Origin: Candidatus Adiutrix sp.
Lineage (GTDB): Bacteria; Desulfobacterota; Desulfarculia; Adiutricales; Adiutricaceae
NCBI GenBank assembly: GCA_031285975.1
Contig: JAITVE010000354.1
Span: 1-5,661 of the forward strand
DNA: 5,661 nt
Reading direction: 5' to 3'
Shown here: positions 1 to 5,428 of the stretch, in pieces
Position numbering within the stretch: position 1 is the first letter of the stretch
Layout of the letters: the number at the start of each line of letters is the position of its first letter
Position numbers and translations under genes: made by a program
The notes under the pieces: model-generated
What the model was told of the DNA's origin: nothing
What the model saw: only the letters and a program-made list of their open reading frames with translations
Databases searched by the model: none

Positions 1-109
1 ACATAACCAGAGTGATGGCCGCGGTGGTGGTGGTTTTACCGTGGTCGATGTGACCAATGGTGCCAACGTTCACGTGGGTCTTGGTGCGGTCAAATTTCTT
101 CTTGGCCAT
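1..109 (-). CDS. tuf: Elongation factor Tu, N-terminal fragment (runs off the window)
   Basis: EF-Tu is the cytoplasmic GTPase that delivers aminoacyl-tRNA to the ribosomal A site. Only the first 36 codons are present; the gene continues past base 1. The visible protein starts [19 protein letters not shown] and carries the G1/P-loop GHIDHGKT at residues 19-26, which is diagnostic of EF-Tu. The ATG at 109 is preceded by a GGAGG ribosome binding site (115-119) five bases upstream. It lies 110 nt downstream of the fusA stop in the same direction, the standard last position of a str operon. Residue 28 is Thr, where most EF-Tu proteins have Leu (GKTTLTAAI). I see no convincing promoter of its own in the gap, so it is probably transcribed with fusA. 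Identity is certain; whether it is the only tuf copy cannot be told from this window. Confidence 0.97.
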   Translation of the reverse strand, partial: MAKKKFDRTKTHVNVGTIGHIDHGKTTTTAAITLVM

Positions 110-219
110 TTTCGCCTCCACTGCCCTTCTTTAAAATAACGGGCGCTTGTTATATACGGCACGAAGCCGTGGGCATTTTTAATCTATGTCGCTAGCAACC
201 GAAATATTGGTCGCGTGAA
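110..219 (-). other. fusA-tuf intergenic gap
   Basis: This 110-nt spacer holds the tuf ribosome binding site (GGAGG, 115-119). It also holds a small 5-bp hairpin ACGGC/GCCGT with a 5-nt loop (156-170). No T-run follows the hairpin, so it does not look like a terminator, which fits continued transcription from fusA into tuf. A TATAAC hexamer (149-154) lies just downstream of the hairpin but has no credible -35 partner. Confidence 0.5.
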
Positions 220-2322
220 CTATTTGTGCTCGGCGGCCTTTTTGGCTTCGCGGGCGGCCACCACTTCAGCGGCCACGCTTTCCGGCATGGGCTGGTAGCG
301 GCCAAACTGCATGGTGAAAGTGGCCCGGCCCTGAGTGCGGGAGCGCAGTTCGGTGGAATAGCCGAACATGGTGGACAGGGGCACTTCCGCCTTGATGATC
401 TGGAAGCCGCTCTTGGCCTCCATGCCGGTCACCCGGCCGCGGCGGGAGGAAATGTCGCCCATCACGTCGCCGACGTAATCTTCGGGGGTGACCACTTCCA
501 TGTCCATAATGGGTTCCAGCAAAATCGGCTTGGCCTGGCGCATACCGTCCTTAAAGCCAATGGAACCGGCGATGCTGAAAGCCATTTCCGAAGAGTCAAC
601 ATCGTGGTAGGAGCCGTCAAACAGGGTGACCTTGAGGTCGGTGACCGGGAAACCGGCCTTCACGCCGCCTTTGCGGGCCGCTTCCAGAGCGCCCTCGCCG
701 ACCGCGTTGTGATATTCCTTGGGCACGGTGCCGCCCACCACAGCCGTTTCGTAAACCAGGCCGGAACCGGGTTCCAGCGGCTCCAGGCGCAGCCAGACGT
801 GGCCGTACTGGCCGCGGCCGCCGCTCTGGCGCACGTGCTTGCCTTCGACTTCCACGGTCTTGGTGATGGTTTCGCGGTAAGCCACCTGGGGCGCGCCCAT
901 GTTGGCCTGAACCTTGAACTCGCGGGTCAGCCGGTCAACAATGATCTCCAGGTGGAGCTCGCCCATGCCGGAGATAATGGTTTCGCCGGTTTCCTCATCA
1001 GTCCGCACGCGGAAAGAGGGGTCTTCGGAGGAGAGCTTGGCCAAGGCCACGCCCAGCTTTTCCTGCTCGTCCTTGCTGGCCGGGGTCAGGGCGATGTGGA
1101 TAACCGGCTCGGGGATGTGCAGTTTTTCCAGGATGACCGGCTTGGCCTCGTCGCAGAGGGTGTCGCCAGTGGTGGAATTGCGCAGGCCCACGGCGGCCAC
1201 AATGTCGCCAGCCTCGGCCTCTTTAATTTCCTCACGCTTGTTGGCGTGCATTTTCAGCAAACGGCCAATCTTTTCCCGGGTCTCGCGGCTGGAGTTGTAG
1301 ACCTGGTCGCCGCTTTTCAGCGTGCCGGAATACACCCGCAGAAAGGTCAGGTGGCCCACATAGGGGTCGGTCATCAGCTTGAAAGCCAGGGCCGAGAAAG
1401 GGGCGTTATCATCAGACGGGCGCTCTTCCAGATCGCCTTTGGGGTTGGTGCCGGTCACCGCCGCGATATCCACCGGCGAAGGCAAGAGGTCCACCACGCC
1501 GTCCAAAAGGGGCTGAACGCCTTTGTTCTTGAAGGCCGAGCCCAAAAACACGGGGACGATTTTCAGGCTGATGGTACCGGCCCGCAGAACTTCCCGCAGC
1601 TTGGCCGCCGAAACATCCTGGCCTTCCAGGAAAGCCTCGATAAGGGAATCGTCCACATCGGCCAAGGCCTCAATCAGGGCGGAGCGCCCTTCCTGGGCCT
1701 CGTCCATCAGGTTGGCCGGAATATCTTTCACCTCAAAGGCCGTGGGGTCTTTGGGATTTTTGGAATAGTACAGGGCCTTCATTTCCACGAGATCGATGAG
1801 GCCTTCAAACTGGTCTTCGGTGCCGATGGGCAACTGCACCAGGGCCGGGTTGGCCGAGAGGCGGTCGCGCATTTCCTGAATGCAGCGGACGTGATTCGCG
1901 CCGACGCGATCCATCTTATTGATGAAGGCGATGCGGGGCACGCCGTAGCGGTCGGCCTGGCGCCACACGGTTTCAGACTGCGGCTGGCAGCCGCCCACCG
2001 CGCAGAAAACCGCCACCACGCCGTCGAGCACACGAAGGCTGCGCTCGACTTCAACAGTGAAGTCCACGTGGCCGGGGGTGTCGATAAGGTTGATGCGGTG
2101 CTTACGCCAGAAGCAGGTGGTGGCGGCGGAAGTGATGGTGATGCCGCGTTCCTGTTCCTGCTCCATCCAGTCCATGGTGGCCTGGCCGTCGTGGGTTTCG
2201 CCGATTTTCTGGGACACGCCGGTATAGAACAAAATCCGCTCGGAAGTCGTGGTTTTGCCGGCGTCGATATGGGCAATGATGCCGATGTTGCGAGTCTGCG
2301 CTATGGGTACTTGACGAGCCAA
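220..2322 (-). CDS. fusA: Elongation factor G (translocase), TTG start
   Basis: EF-G is the cytoplasmic GTPase that drives tRNA-mRNA translocation and, with RRF, ribosome recycling. From the TTG at 2322 the protein is 700 residues, close to the usual 690-705. The GTPase motifs are in order: P-loop AHIDAGKT (17-24), switch I RGIT (59-62), DTPGH (81-85), NKMD (135-138) and GSAF (261-264). The domain III/IV signatures [10 protein letters not shown] (451-460) and [11 protein letters not shown] (499-509) are present. So is the domain IV tip segment [10 protein letters not shown] (571-580), with the translocation His at 573. Domain V follows, and a charged Ala-rich tail ends the protein. TTG is chosen because AAGGA lies seven bases upstream and the protein then begins with the family-typical ARQVPI...[10 protein letters not shown]. 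The open frame extends 32 codons further upstream, but that part is unlike EF-G. The TAG stop is at 220-222. It sits third in the str operon, 101 nt after rpsG. Confidence 0.97.
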   Translation of the reverse strand: MARQVPIAQTRNIGIIAHIDAGKTTTSERILFYTGVSQKIGETHDGQATMDWMEQEQERGITITSAATTCFWRKHRINLIDTPGHVDFTVEVERSLRVLDGVVAVFCAVGGCQPQSETVWRQADRYGVPRIAFINKMDRVGANHVRCIQEMRDRLSANPALVQLPIGTEDQFEGLIDLVEMKALYYSKNPKDPTAFEVKDIPANLMDEAQEGRSALIEALADVDDSLIEAFLEGQDVSAAKLREVLRAGTISLKIVPVFLGSAFKNKGVQPLLDGVVDLLPSPVDIAAVTGTNPKGDLEERPSDDNAPFSALAFKLMTDPYVGHLTFLRVYSGTLKSGDQVYNSSRETREKIGRLLKMHANKREEIKEAEAGDIVAAVGLRNSTTGDTLCDEAKPVILEKLHIPEPVIHIALTPASKDEQEKLGVALAKLSSEDPSFRVRTDEETGETIISGMGELHLEIIVDRLTREFKVQANMGAPQVAYRETITKTVEVEGKHVRQSGGRGQYGHVWLRLEPLEPGSGLVYETAVVGGTVPKEYHNAVGEGALEAARKGGVKAGFPVTDLKVTLFDGSYHDVDSSEMAFSIAGSIGFKDGMRQAKPILLEPIMDMEVVTPEDYVGDVMGDISSRRGRVTGMEAKSGFQIIKAEVPLSTMFGYSTELRSRTQGRATFTMQFGRYQPMPESVAAEVVAAREAKKAAEHK

Positions 2323-2329
2323 GAGAAAA

Positions 2330-2334
2330 TCCTT
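2330..2334 (-). promoter_or_regulatory. Ribosome binding site that fixes the fusA TTG start
   Basis: AAGGA lies seven bases upstream of TTG at 2322. No ATG or GTG is available between this site and the first conserved EF-G residues. The upstream in-frame ATG at 2418 sits six bases past the rpsG stop and would add 32 residues with no EF-G similarity. This site therefore supports a TTG start. Confidence 0.75.
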
Positions 2335-2338
2335 CAGC

Positions 2339-2354
2339 GGCGGAATGAGCCGCC
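2339..2354 (-). other. Small hairpin immediately upstream of the fusA ribosome binding site
   Basis: The mRNA can form a 5-bp GGCGG/CCGCC stem with a 6-nt loop, ending four bases before the fusA Shine-Dalgarno sequence. It would leave the binding site single-stranded while sitting right beside it. The structure is seen directly as an inverted repeat; a role in fusA translation is inference. Confidence 0.4.
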
Positions 2355-2394
2355 CATATAGTTGCGCCGACTGTTCAGCGAACGCGGCGAGTGC

Positions 2395-2416
2395 GCGCCG
2401 GGGTCGCCCCCGGCGC
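2395..2416 (-). other. Very stable rpsG-fusA intercistronic hairpin
   Basis: A perfect 9-bp, all-GC inverted repeat (GCGCCGGGG / CCCCGGCGC) is closed by a GCGA tetraloop of the GNRA type. It starts seven bases after the rpsG stop codon. On the transcribed strand the T-run precedes the hairpin and none follows it, so it is not an intrinsic terminator for the operon. An mRNA-stabilising or processing element between rpsG and fusA is the likeliest reading. Confidence 0.65.
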
Positions 2417-2423
2417 AAAAAGA

Positions 2424-2894
2424 CTACCAGCGATAGTGGGCGAAAGCCTTATTGGCTTCGGCCATGCGGTGGGTGTCCTCACGTTTTTTCACGGAGGCCC
2501 CGCGGCCCTGGGCGGCATCCATCAGTTCGCCGGCCAGCTTGGCCTGCATACCTTTTTCGCCGCGACTCTGGGCATAGTTAATCAGCCAGCGAATGGAGAG
2601 GGCGTTGCGGCGGTCGGCCCGGATTTCCACGGGCACCTGGTAGGTGGAACCGCCCACGCGGCGGCTCTTGACTTCCACGGCGGGCTTGGCCTGCTCCAAG
2701 GCTTTTTCGAAAACCTTGAGAGGATCGTCCTTGGTGCGCTCGGCAATGATGTCGATGGCCCCGTAGAAAATGTGCTCGGCCGTGCTCTTTTTGCCTTTGC
2801 GCAAAAGATTGTTGATGAAACGGGCCACCAATTTGCTGCCGTACTTGGGATCGGGACTGATCTCCCGCTTGGAAACCTCTCTACGCCTGGGCAT
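2424..2894 (-). CDS. rpsG: 30S ribosomal protein S7
   Basis: S7 is a primary 16S rRNA-binding protein that nucleates the head of the 30S subunit and touches the E-site tRNA. The 156-residue length is the common bacterial size. It begins [12 protein letters not shown], carries DPKYGSKLV near residue 15, [18 protein letters not shown] around 73-90, and the highly conserved tail [20 protein letters not shown] (137-156). An in-frame TTG two codons upstream (2900) would start directly against the Shine-Dalgarno sequence. The ATG at 2894, with GGAAGG six bases away, is the correct start. It sits between rpsL and fusA, 77 nt after rpsL. In E. coli S7 represses its own operon by binding the rpsL-rpsG junction; the gap here is structured and could do the same. 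Confidence 0.98.
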   Translation of the reverse strand: MPRRREVSKREISPDPKYGSKLVARFINNLLRKGKKSTAEHIFYGAIDIIAERTKDDPLKVFEKALEQAKPAVEVKSRRVGGSTYQVPVEIRADRRNALSIRWLINYAQSRGEKGMQAKLAGELMDAAQGRGASVKKREDTHRMAEANKAFAHYRW

Positions 2895-2900
2895 ATTCAA

Positions 2901-2906
2901 CCTTCC
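2901..2906 (-). promoter_or_regulatory. Ribosome binding site for rpsG
   Basis: GGAAGG lies six bases upstream of ATG at 2894. It abuts the alternative in-frame TTG at 2900 with no spacing, which rules that TTG out and sets the S7 start at the canonical MPRRR. Confidence 0.8.
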
Positions 2907-2936
2907 CTATCGTCACAATTCGTAAAATATCGCCAA

Positions 2937-2971
2937 GGGCTTTCGCCCCGTTGTCTCGCGCTCAACAGCCC
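2937..2971 (-). promoter_or_regulatory. Structured rpsL-rpsG junction, candidate S7 autoregulatory site
   Basis: The mRNA from the base after the rpsL stop can form an outer 5-bp stem GGGCT/AGCCC and an inner 4-bp stem GTTG/CAAC, with an 8-nt one-sided bulge. Alternatively the distal GCCC can pair locally as GGGC-GAAA-GCCC, a GNRA hairpin at 2937-2948. The two folds share the 2937-2940 strand and so exclude each other. In E. coli the same junction is the S7 translational repressor site (established). Equivalence here is inferred from position and structure only. Confidence 0.45.
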
Positions 2972-3343
2972 TTATTTCGGGCGTTTGGCCCCGTATTTAC
3001 TGCGGCCGTTGCGGCGCTTCTGCACGCCGATAGCGTCCAGGGTGCCGCGAATGATGTGGTAGCGCACGCCGGGCAAGTCCTTGACGCGGCCGCCGCGGAT
3101 CATAACCACGGAGTGTTCCTGCAAATTGTGCCCTTCGCCGGGGATATAAGCGGTCACCTCCATGCTGTTGGACAGGCGCACGCGGGCCACTTTACGCAAA
3201 GCCGAGTTGGGCTTTTTGGGGGTGGCGGTGTAAACCCTGATGCAGACGCCGCGCTTCTGGGGGCAGGCCTTGAGGGCCGGCACGGTGTTTTTCTTGATCT
3301 GGGCCTCGCGGCCTTTGCGAATCAACTGATTGATAGTCGGCAT
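2972..3343 (-). CDS. rpsL: 30S ribosomal protein S12
   Basis: S12 sits at the decoding centre of the 30S subunit and controls accuracy of tRNA selection. The 123-residue length is standard. Conserved blocks are CPQKRGVC (27-34), [14 protein letters not shown] (39-52), [11 protein letters not shown] (69-79) and [14 protein letters not shown] (83-96), with the C-terminal [10 protein letters not shown]. Lys43 and Lys88, where changes classically give streptomycin resistance, are both the wild-type residue, so the protein looks streptomycin-sensitive. Asp89, the residue methylthiolated by RimO in E. coli, is present. The ATG at 3343 has an AAAAGG Shine-Dalgarno eight bases upstream. It is the first gene of the str operon and follows a long leader with its own promoter about 260 nt upstream. 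Confidence 0.98.
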   Translation of the reverse strand: MPTINQLIRKGREAQIKKNTVPALKACPQKRGVCIRVYTATPKKPNSALRKVARVRLSNSMEVTAYIPGEGHNLQEHSVVMIRGGRVKDLPGVRYHIIRGTLDAIGVQKRRNGRSKYGAKRPK

Positions 3344-3380
3344 GTTTTCAACCTTTTATCCTGAGCCTTACGCGGCCTGG

Positions 3381-3413
3381 GTGTCGTCTGCCCCGCAGGG
3401 CCTGGCCGGACAC
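3381..3413 (-). other. Leader hairpin P4
   Basis: The leader can close GTGTC with GACAC (5 bp) around an inner GCCC-TGCG-GGGC hairpin (3390-3401). It sits about 25 nt upstream of the rpsL Shine-Dalgarno sequence, so it could influence ribosome access. No U-tract follows, which argues against termination here. Confidence 0.4.
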
Positions 3414-3482
3414 AAATAATTCCTTCGCCGAGCCTTAGGACCTTTCTTTGAAATGAACCCCGTCAGTCGCTGTGCAACCAAC

Positions 3483-3501
3483 AAAAAAGCCGCGAAGGCT
3501 C
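3483..3501 (-). terminator. Candidate attenuator (intrinsic terminator) inside the rpsL leader
   Basis: On the transcribed strand an AGCC/GGCT stem (extended by one G-U pair) with a 5-nt loop is followed directly by a run of six T. It lies about 100-118 nt after the predicted start of transcription and 140 nt before rpsL. A stop here would release a short leader RNA of roughly 118 nt. The stem is short (4-5 bp) though GC-rich, so it may be weak by design or may be chance. Confidence 0.45.
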
Positions 3502-3509
3502 ATATGGGG

Positions 3510-3533
3510 TTCCCGGAAAGGTGCACCCGGGAA
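3510..3533 (-). other. Leader hairpin P2
   Basis: A perfect 7-bp inverted repeat TTCCCGG/CCGGGAA with a 10-nt loop lies nine bases upstream of the candidate attenuator stem. Its 3' arm overlaps a segment (3506-3512) that can instead pair with GGGGTTC at 3455-3461, so two folds compete. Confidence 0.5.
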
Positions 3534-3547
3534 GGGGCTTGTGGCGA

Positions 3548-3594
3548 CGATGGTTCCAAGTTCGGTAAAACCTACTCAGATGCTTGGGCCATCG
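3548..3594 (-). other. Leader hairpin P1
   Basis: The 5' end of the predicted leader can form CGATGG/CCATCG (6 bp), then an internal loop, then CAAG/CTTG (4 bp), capped by a 22-nt loop. It begins about seven nucleotides after the predicted transcription start, which fits a structured RNA that starts at that promoter. Confidence 0.45.
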
Positions 3595-3607
3595 ACATGG
3601 TTTAAGG

Positions 3608-3636
3608 GTTGTACCAAAAATATCTCCCGCTGTCAA
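3608..3636 (-). promoter_or_regulatory. Sigma-70-type promoter of the str operon
   Basis: A perfect -35 box TTGACA (3631-3636) is separated by exactly 17 bp from TACAAC (3608-3613), a 4/6 match to TATAAT. A run of six A lies just upstream of the -35 and could act as a proximal UP-element. Transcription should begin near 3601. It lies between the MotE-like gene and rpsL, so the ribosomal operon need not depend on the flagellar genes. Confidence 0.8.
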
Positions 3637-3680
3637 GACTTTTTTGCGAGCGCCGTTGAAAAGAATTTTAGAGGCGGCTT

Positions 3681-3735
3681 CGCGGCGAAATTAGTATGGG
3701 GCTCTGTCCCATACTTCATCTTCATCTTCGCCGCG
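3681..3735. repeat. Nested palindrome downstream of the MotE-like gene
   Basis: An outer perfect 9-bp inverted repeat CGCGGCGAA/TTCGCCGCG encloses an inner perfect 8-bp repeat AGTATGGG/CCCATACT with a 7-nt loop (3701-3707). It starts nine bases after the MotE-like stop codon. No T-run follows on either strand, so it is not a standard intrinsic terminator. It could protect the 3' end of the flagellar mRNA, slow polymerase before the str promoter, or be a copy of a dispersed REP-like element. Confidence 0.6.
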
Positions 3736-3744
3736 CAGCCTCAC

Positions 3745-4839
3745 TCACATATTCGGCTCGGGCTGGTCGGCCAGCAGCAGGTTCGGATCAATGCGGCGTT
3801 CTGAAATTGCTTTTGTCAGCCGGGCGGCTTTGTCGGGGTTGACGAAGGCGAGGATCTGCCCCGCGTTGCGGCCGGGCATGGCGGAGAGGATGGAGACGGC
3901 CACGTCGTCGTCAAGGCTATCGACGAGGGCTCCGGCCTGTTCGGGCTTCATGCCTTTGTAGGCAATGACGAGGTGCTCGATGCGGGCGTCTTTTTGCTGC
4001 TCTTCTTCGACCTTCTGCTGCTCACGGAGGGCTTTCATCTCGGAGAGGATGGCTTCGTTGCGCTTGACCATCGACTCCATTTCACTGCGGGAGGCTTCGG
4101 AGGCGGCCAACTGGCGGTTGAGCTCGTTTTCCAGGGAGCTGAGGGCCTCTTCTTTGGTGGCCAGCATGGATTCTTTGCGGGCGAGATCCTGCTCACGGGC
4201 GCGGACGGAGGAACTGGCGGCGGGCTGGCTGGGCGGCAGGGGGGCCGCGCTATTATTATTGGAGACGGCGGCGGGGGAGGCGGCCGGTTCCGGGAACTGG
4301 ACGGAGGGCGTCAAAAGATCGTCACTGCCGGGGGGCAGGGGAATGGCGGAGGGGTTCTGGGCCGCTTCGGGGGAGGCGGACTGCCCCAGCACCATGAAGG
4401 CTCCGGCGGAAACGGCTGAAACCGAGGAGGCTGGGAGCGCGGCGGCCTGGGCCACAGCCGGGGAGACGGCTCCGGCGGCGGCCGCCAAATAATTGTCCAT
4501 CCGCGAGGCCGGGGCGGCGGGTTCAACAGGCGCGGCGATGGGCTCGGCGGTGGGGTCAAGGGCCAGGGCTACGGCGGTGACGGCGCTGTCGGCCACACCG
4601 GCCACGGGGGTGGGGCTTTCGTCGGGGCTCGACAGGACATAGTAGGCCCCGGCGGCTATTTTCACCACCAGCAGAAAGAGCACCAGTTCTATGAGGGGCC
4701 AGCCGCGCTTTTTCTGCGCTTTTGCCGGTTTGGGGGCAGCTGGGCGCGGCGCGGCGGCAGGCTTGGCCGGGCGGGCGGCGGTGGGGCGCGGGGGCGCGGT
4801 GCGGCGGGGCTGGGAGGCGGTGGCGTTTTTTCCGGTCAT
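3745..4839 (-). CDS. MotE-like flagellar protein with MgtE_N domain
   Basis: The 364-residue protein has a basic Ala/Pro/Lys-rich N-terminal tail (1-46), one membrane segment (about 47-69), a long Ala/Pro/Ser linker (70-210) and a charged coiled coil (about 212-285). A C-terminal helical domain resembles the MgtE N-terminal domain (about 286-350: GMKPEQAGALVDSLDDDVAVSILSAMPGRNAG and on). Basic residues precede the membrane segment and acidic ones follow, so the C-terminal part should be outside the cytoplasm. It lacks the MgtE channel and is not a magnesium transporter. MotE proteins act as chaperones for motor/stator components in some bacteria, and Bacillus YlxF, a relative, is encoded next to fliJ. 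The ATG at 4839 has GAGG six bases upstream and lies 11 nt after fliJ, implying co-transcription. The long linker makes it larger than simple MotE proteins. The family assignment is fairly secure, the exact role is not. Confidence 0.75.
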   Translation of the reverse strand: MTGKNATASQPRRTAPPRPTAARPAKPAAAPRPAAPKPAKAQKKRGWPLIELVLFLLVVKIAAGAYYVLSSPDESPTPVAGVADSAVTAVALALDPTAEPIAAPVEPAAPASRMDNYLAAAAGAVSPAVAQAAALPASSVSAVSAGAFMVLGQSASPEAAQNPSAIPLPPGSDDLLTPSVQFPEPAASPAAVSNNNSAAPLPPSQPAASSSVRAREQDLARKESMLATKEEALSSLENELNRQLAASEASRSEMESMVKRNEAILSEMKALREQQKVEEEQQKDARIEHLVIAYKGMKPEQAGALVDSLDDDVAVSILSAMPGRNAGQILAFVNPDKAARLTKAISERRIDPNLLLADQPEPNM

Positions 4840-4850
4840 AGTGGGCCTCG

Positions 4851-5327
4851 TTATCGGGAGAGCGCGTCGTTCGCTTCGTTGCGGTCGCGGCGGGCTTTGG
4901 CCAGGGCGGCCATTTCTTCCAAAGTGTTCTGTTCCATATACATCTGCTCGGCCGTGAACTCGGCTTTTTTCTTGTCTTTCAGCTTCTCCATGATTTTACG
5001 GTCAATGGAGGCTTTGGTCAAGGCGGCCCGTTCTTTGGCTTCCTCGCGGCGGCTGAGGCGCAGGAATTCGTTCAGCTTGGCGATATCTTTGACCATTTTT
5101 TGGTCATATTCTTTATAGAGGGTCAACAGGGGAATGGTGATCTCCCCGGCCTTGATTTTTTCTTCCAGTTCAAGCACCAGGCGGGCTTTTTTCTCAGTCA
5201 GTTCGCCGATTTCCCGTTCCAGCTCTTTGATGCTGGCCAGGCGCTTGGCCAGGCGGGACATGGCTTCCTCTTCCTTGCGCTGGCGGAGTTTTATGAGGAA
5301 ATCGAGTTTGAATTTGAAACCGGCCAT
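4851..5327 (-). CDS. fliJ: Flagellar export protein FliJ
   Basis: FliJ is a soluble coiled-coil protein that works with the FliI ATPase of the flagellar type III export apparatus, resembling the gamma stalk of F1-ATPase, and escorts export chaperones. The predicted 158-residue protein matches the family size (about 145-160). It begins MAGFKFKLDFLIKLRQRKEE, the usual FliJ opening of F-x-hydrophobic-L followed by LR-x-R-x-EE. The rest is almost entirely charged heptad-like helix with no membrane segment. The start at 5327 has GAAGGG six bases upstream. The open frame runs 48 codons further, but that part covers the terminator and promoter upstream. It is followed after 11 nt by the MotE-like gene, an arrangement like fliJ-ylxF in Bacillus, which supports both assignments. 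No other flagellar gene is visible. FliJ sequences diverge strongly, so the call rests on the N-terminus, size and neighbour. Confidence 0.82.
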   Translation of the reverse strand: MAGFKFKLDFLIKLRQRKEEEAMSRLAKRLASIKELEREIGELTEKKARLVLELEEKIKAGEITIPLLTLYKEYDQKMVKDIAKLNEFLRLSRREEAKERAALTKASIDRKIMEKLKDKKKAEFTAEQMYMEQNTLEEMAALAKARRDRNEANDALSR

Positions 5328-5333
5328 GCCCTG

Positions 5334-5339
5334 CCCTTC
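5334..5339 (-). promoter_or_regulatory. Ribosome binding site that fixes the fliJ start
   Basis: GAAGGG lies six bases upstream of the ATG at 5327, where the FliJ-like sequence begins. Upstream in-frame ATG codons (for example at 5471) would place coding sequence across the terminator and the sigma-54 promoter. Confidence 0.7.
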
Positions 5340-5412
5340 TGCTCTATGGTAATTCATCCGGCGGGCCACGGCAAGGGTTTTTCCCGGCGCACGCCCGTTG
5401 AAGGGGTAGAGA

Positions 5413-5428
5413 AGCAAGAAGCGCACCA
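5413..5428 (-). promoter_or_regulatory. Sigma-54 (RpoN) -24/-12 promoter for fliJ
   Basis: The minus strand reads TGGTGCGCTTCTTGCT, which fits the degenerate consensus TGGYRCRNNNNTTGCW at every position. GG (5426-5427) and GC (5414-5415) are ten bases apart, as required for -24/-12 promoters. Transcription would begin near 5402, about 75 nt before fliJ. Sigma-54 control of flagellar genes is well known in many Gram-negative bacteria. The activator binding site was not identified. Confidence 0.65.

Larger units (their letters stand above)
3344..3601 (-). ncRNA. Predicted long 5' leader of the str operon
   Basis: The promoter at 3608-3636 predicts transcription starting near 3601, leaving about 258 nt untranslated before the rpsL ATG. 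The stretch has no convincing gene. It contains at least four possible RNA hairpins: P1 at 3548-3594, P2 at 3510-3533, a short hairpin followed by six U at 3483-3501, and P4 at 3381-3413. The order of hairpins ahead of a U-tract resembles an attenuator leader of ribosomal-protein operons. I do not recognise a named RNA family in it. Structure is read from inverted repeats; regulation is inference. Confidence 0.5.

Noticed and set aside
128..153. TAAC...GTTA hairpin followed by TTTT between fusA and tuf as a terminator
   Set aside because: The stem is only 4-5 mostly A-T pairs, too weak for termination. Operon logic expects read-through into tuf.
149..154. TATAAC as a -10 box for a separate tuf promoter
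   Set aside because: The hexamer 17 bp upstream (AATGCC) does not resemble a -35 box, and no extended -10 is present. Co-transcription with fusA is simpler.
226..2361. A 711-codon open frame on the plus strand antisense to almost all of fusA
   Set aside because: It is codon-aligned with fusA. It stays open only because fusA uses no TTA, CTA or TCA codons, as expected of a highly expressed GC-rich gene. The translation is low-complexity Gly/His/Ala-rich with no recognisable domain.
2323..2418. N-terminal 32-codon extension of EF-G to the ATG at 2418
   Set aside because: The extension is Arg/Ala/Leu-rich, unlike any EF-G, and encodes the 9-bp intercistronic hairpin. A proper ribosome binding site lies in front of the TTG at 2322.
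3472..3804. A 110-codon plus-strand frame (GTG start)
   Set aside because: It has no ribosome binding site, runs antisense through the str promoter, the palindrome and the 3' end of the MotE-like gene, and resembles no known protein.
3965..4492. Plus-strand open frames within the MotE-like gene
   Set aside because: They are by-products of the GC-rich Ala/Pro coding sequence on the other strand. They are low-complexity and lack start signals.
4270..4820. The GC-rich, repetitive Ala/Pro-coding stretch considered as a DNA repeat or recombination hot spot
   Set aside because: There is no regular period. The pattern is explained by Ala, Pro and Ser codons in the protein linker and tail.
5346..5374. 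Sigma-70-like pair TTGCCG-17 bp-TACCAT upstream of fliJ
   Set aside because: Transcription would start at about 5339, inside the fliJ Shine-Dalgarno sequence. Both boxes match only 4 of 6. The sigma-54 site is far better.
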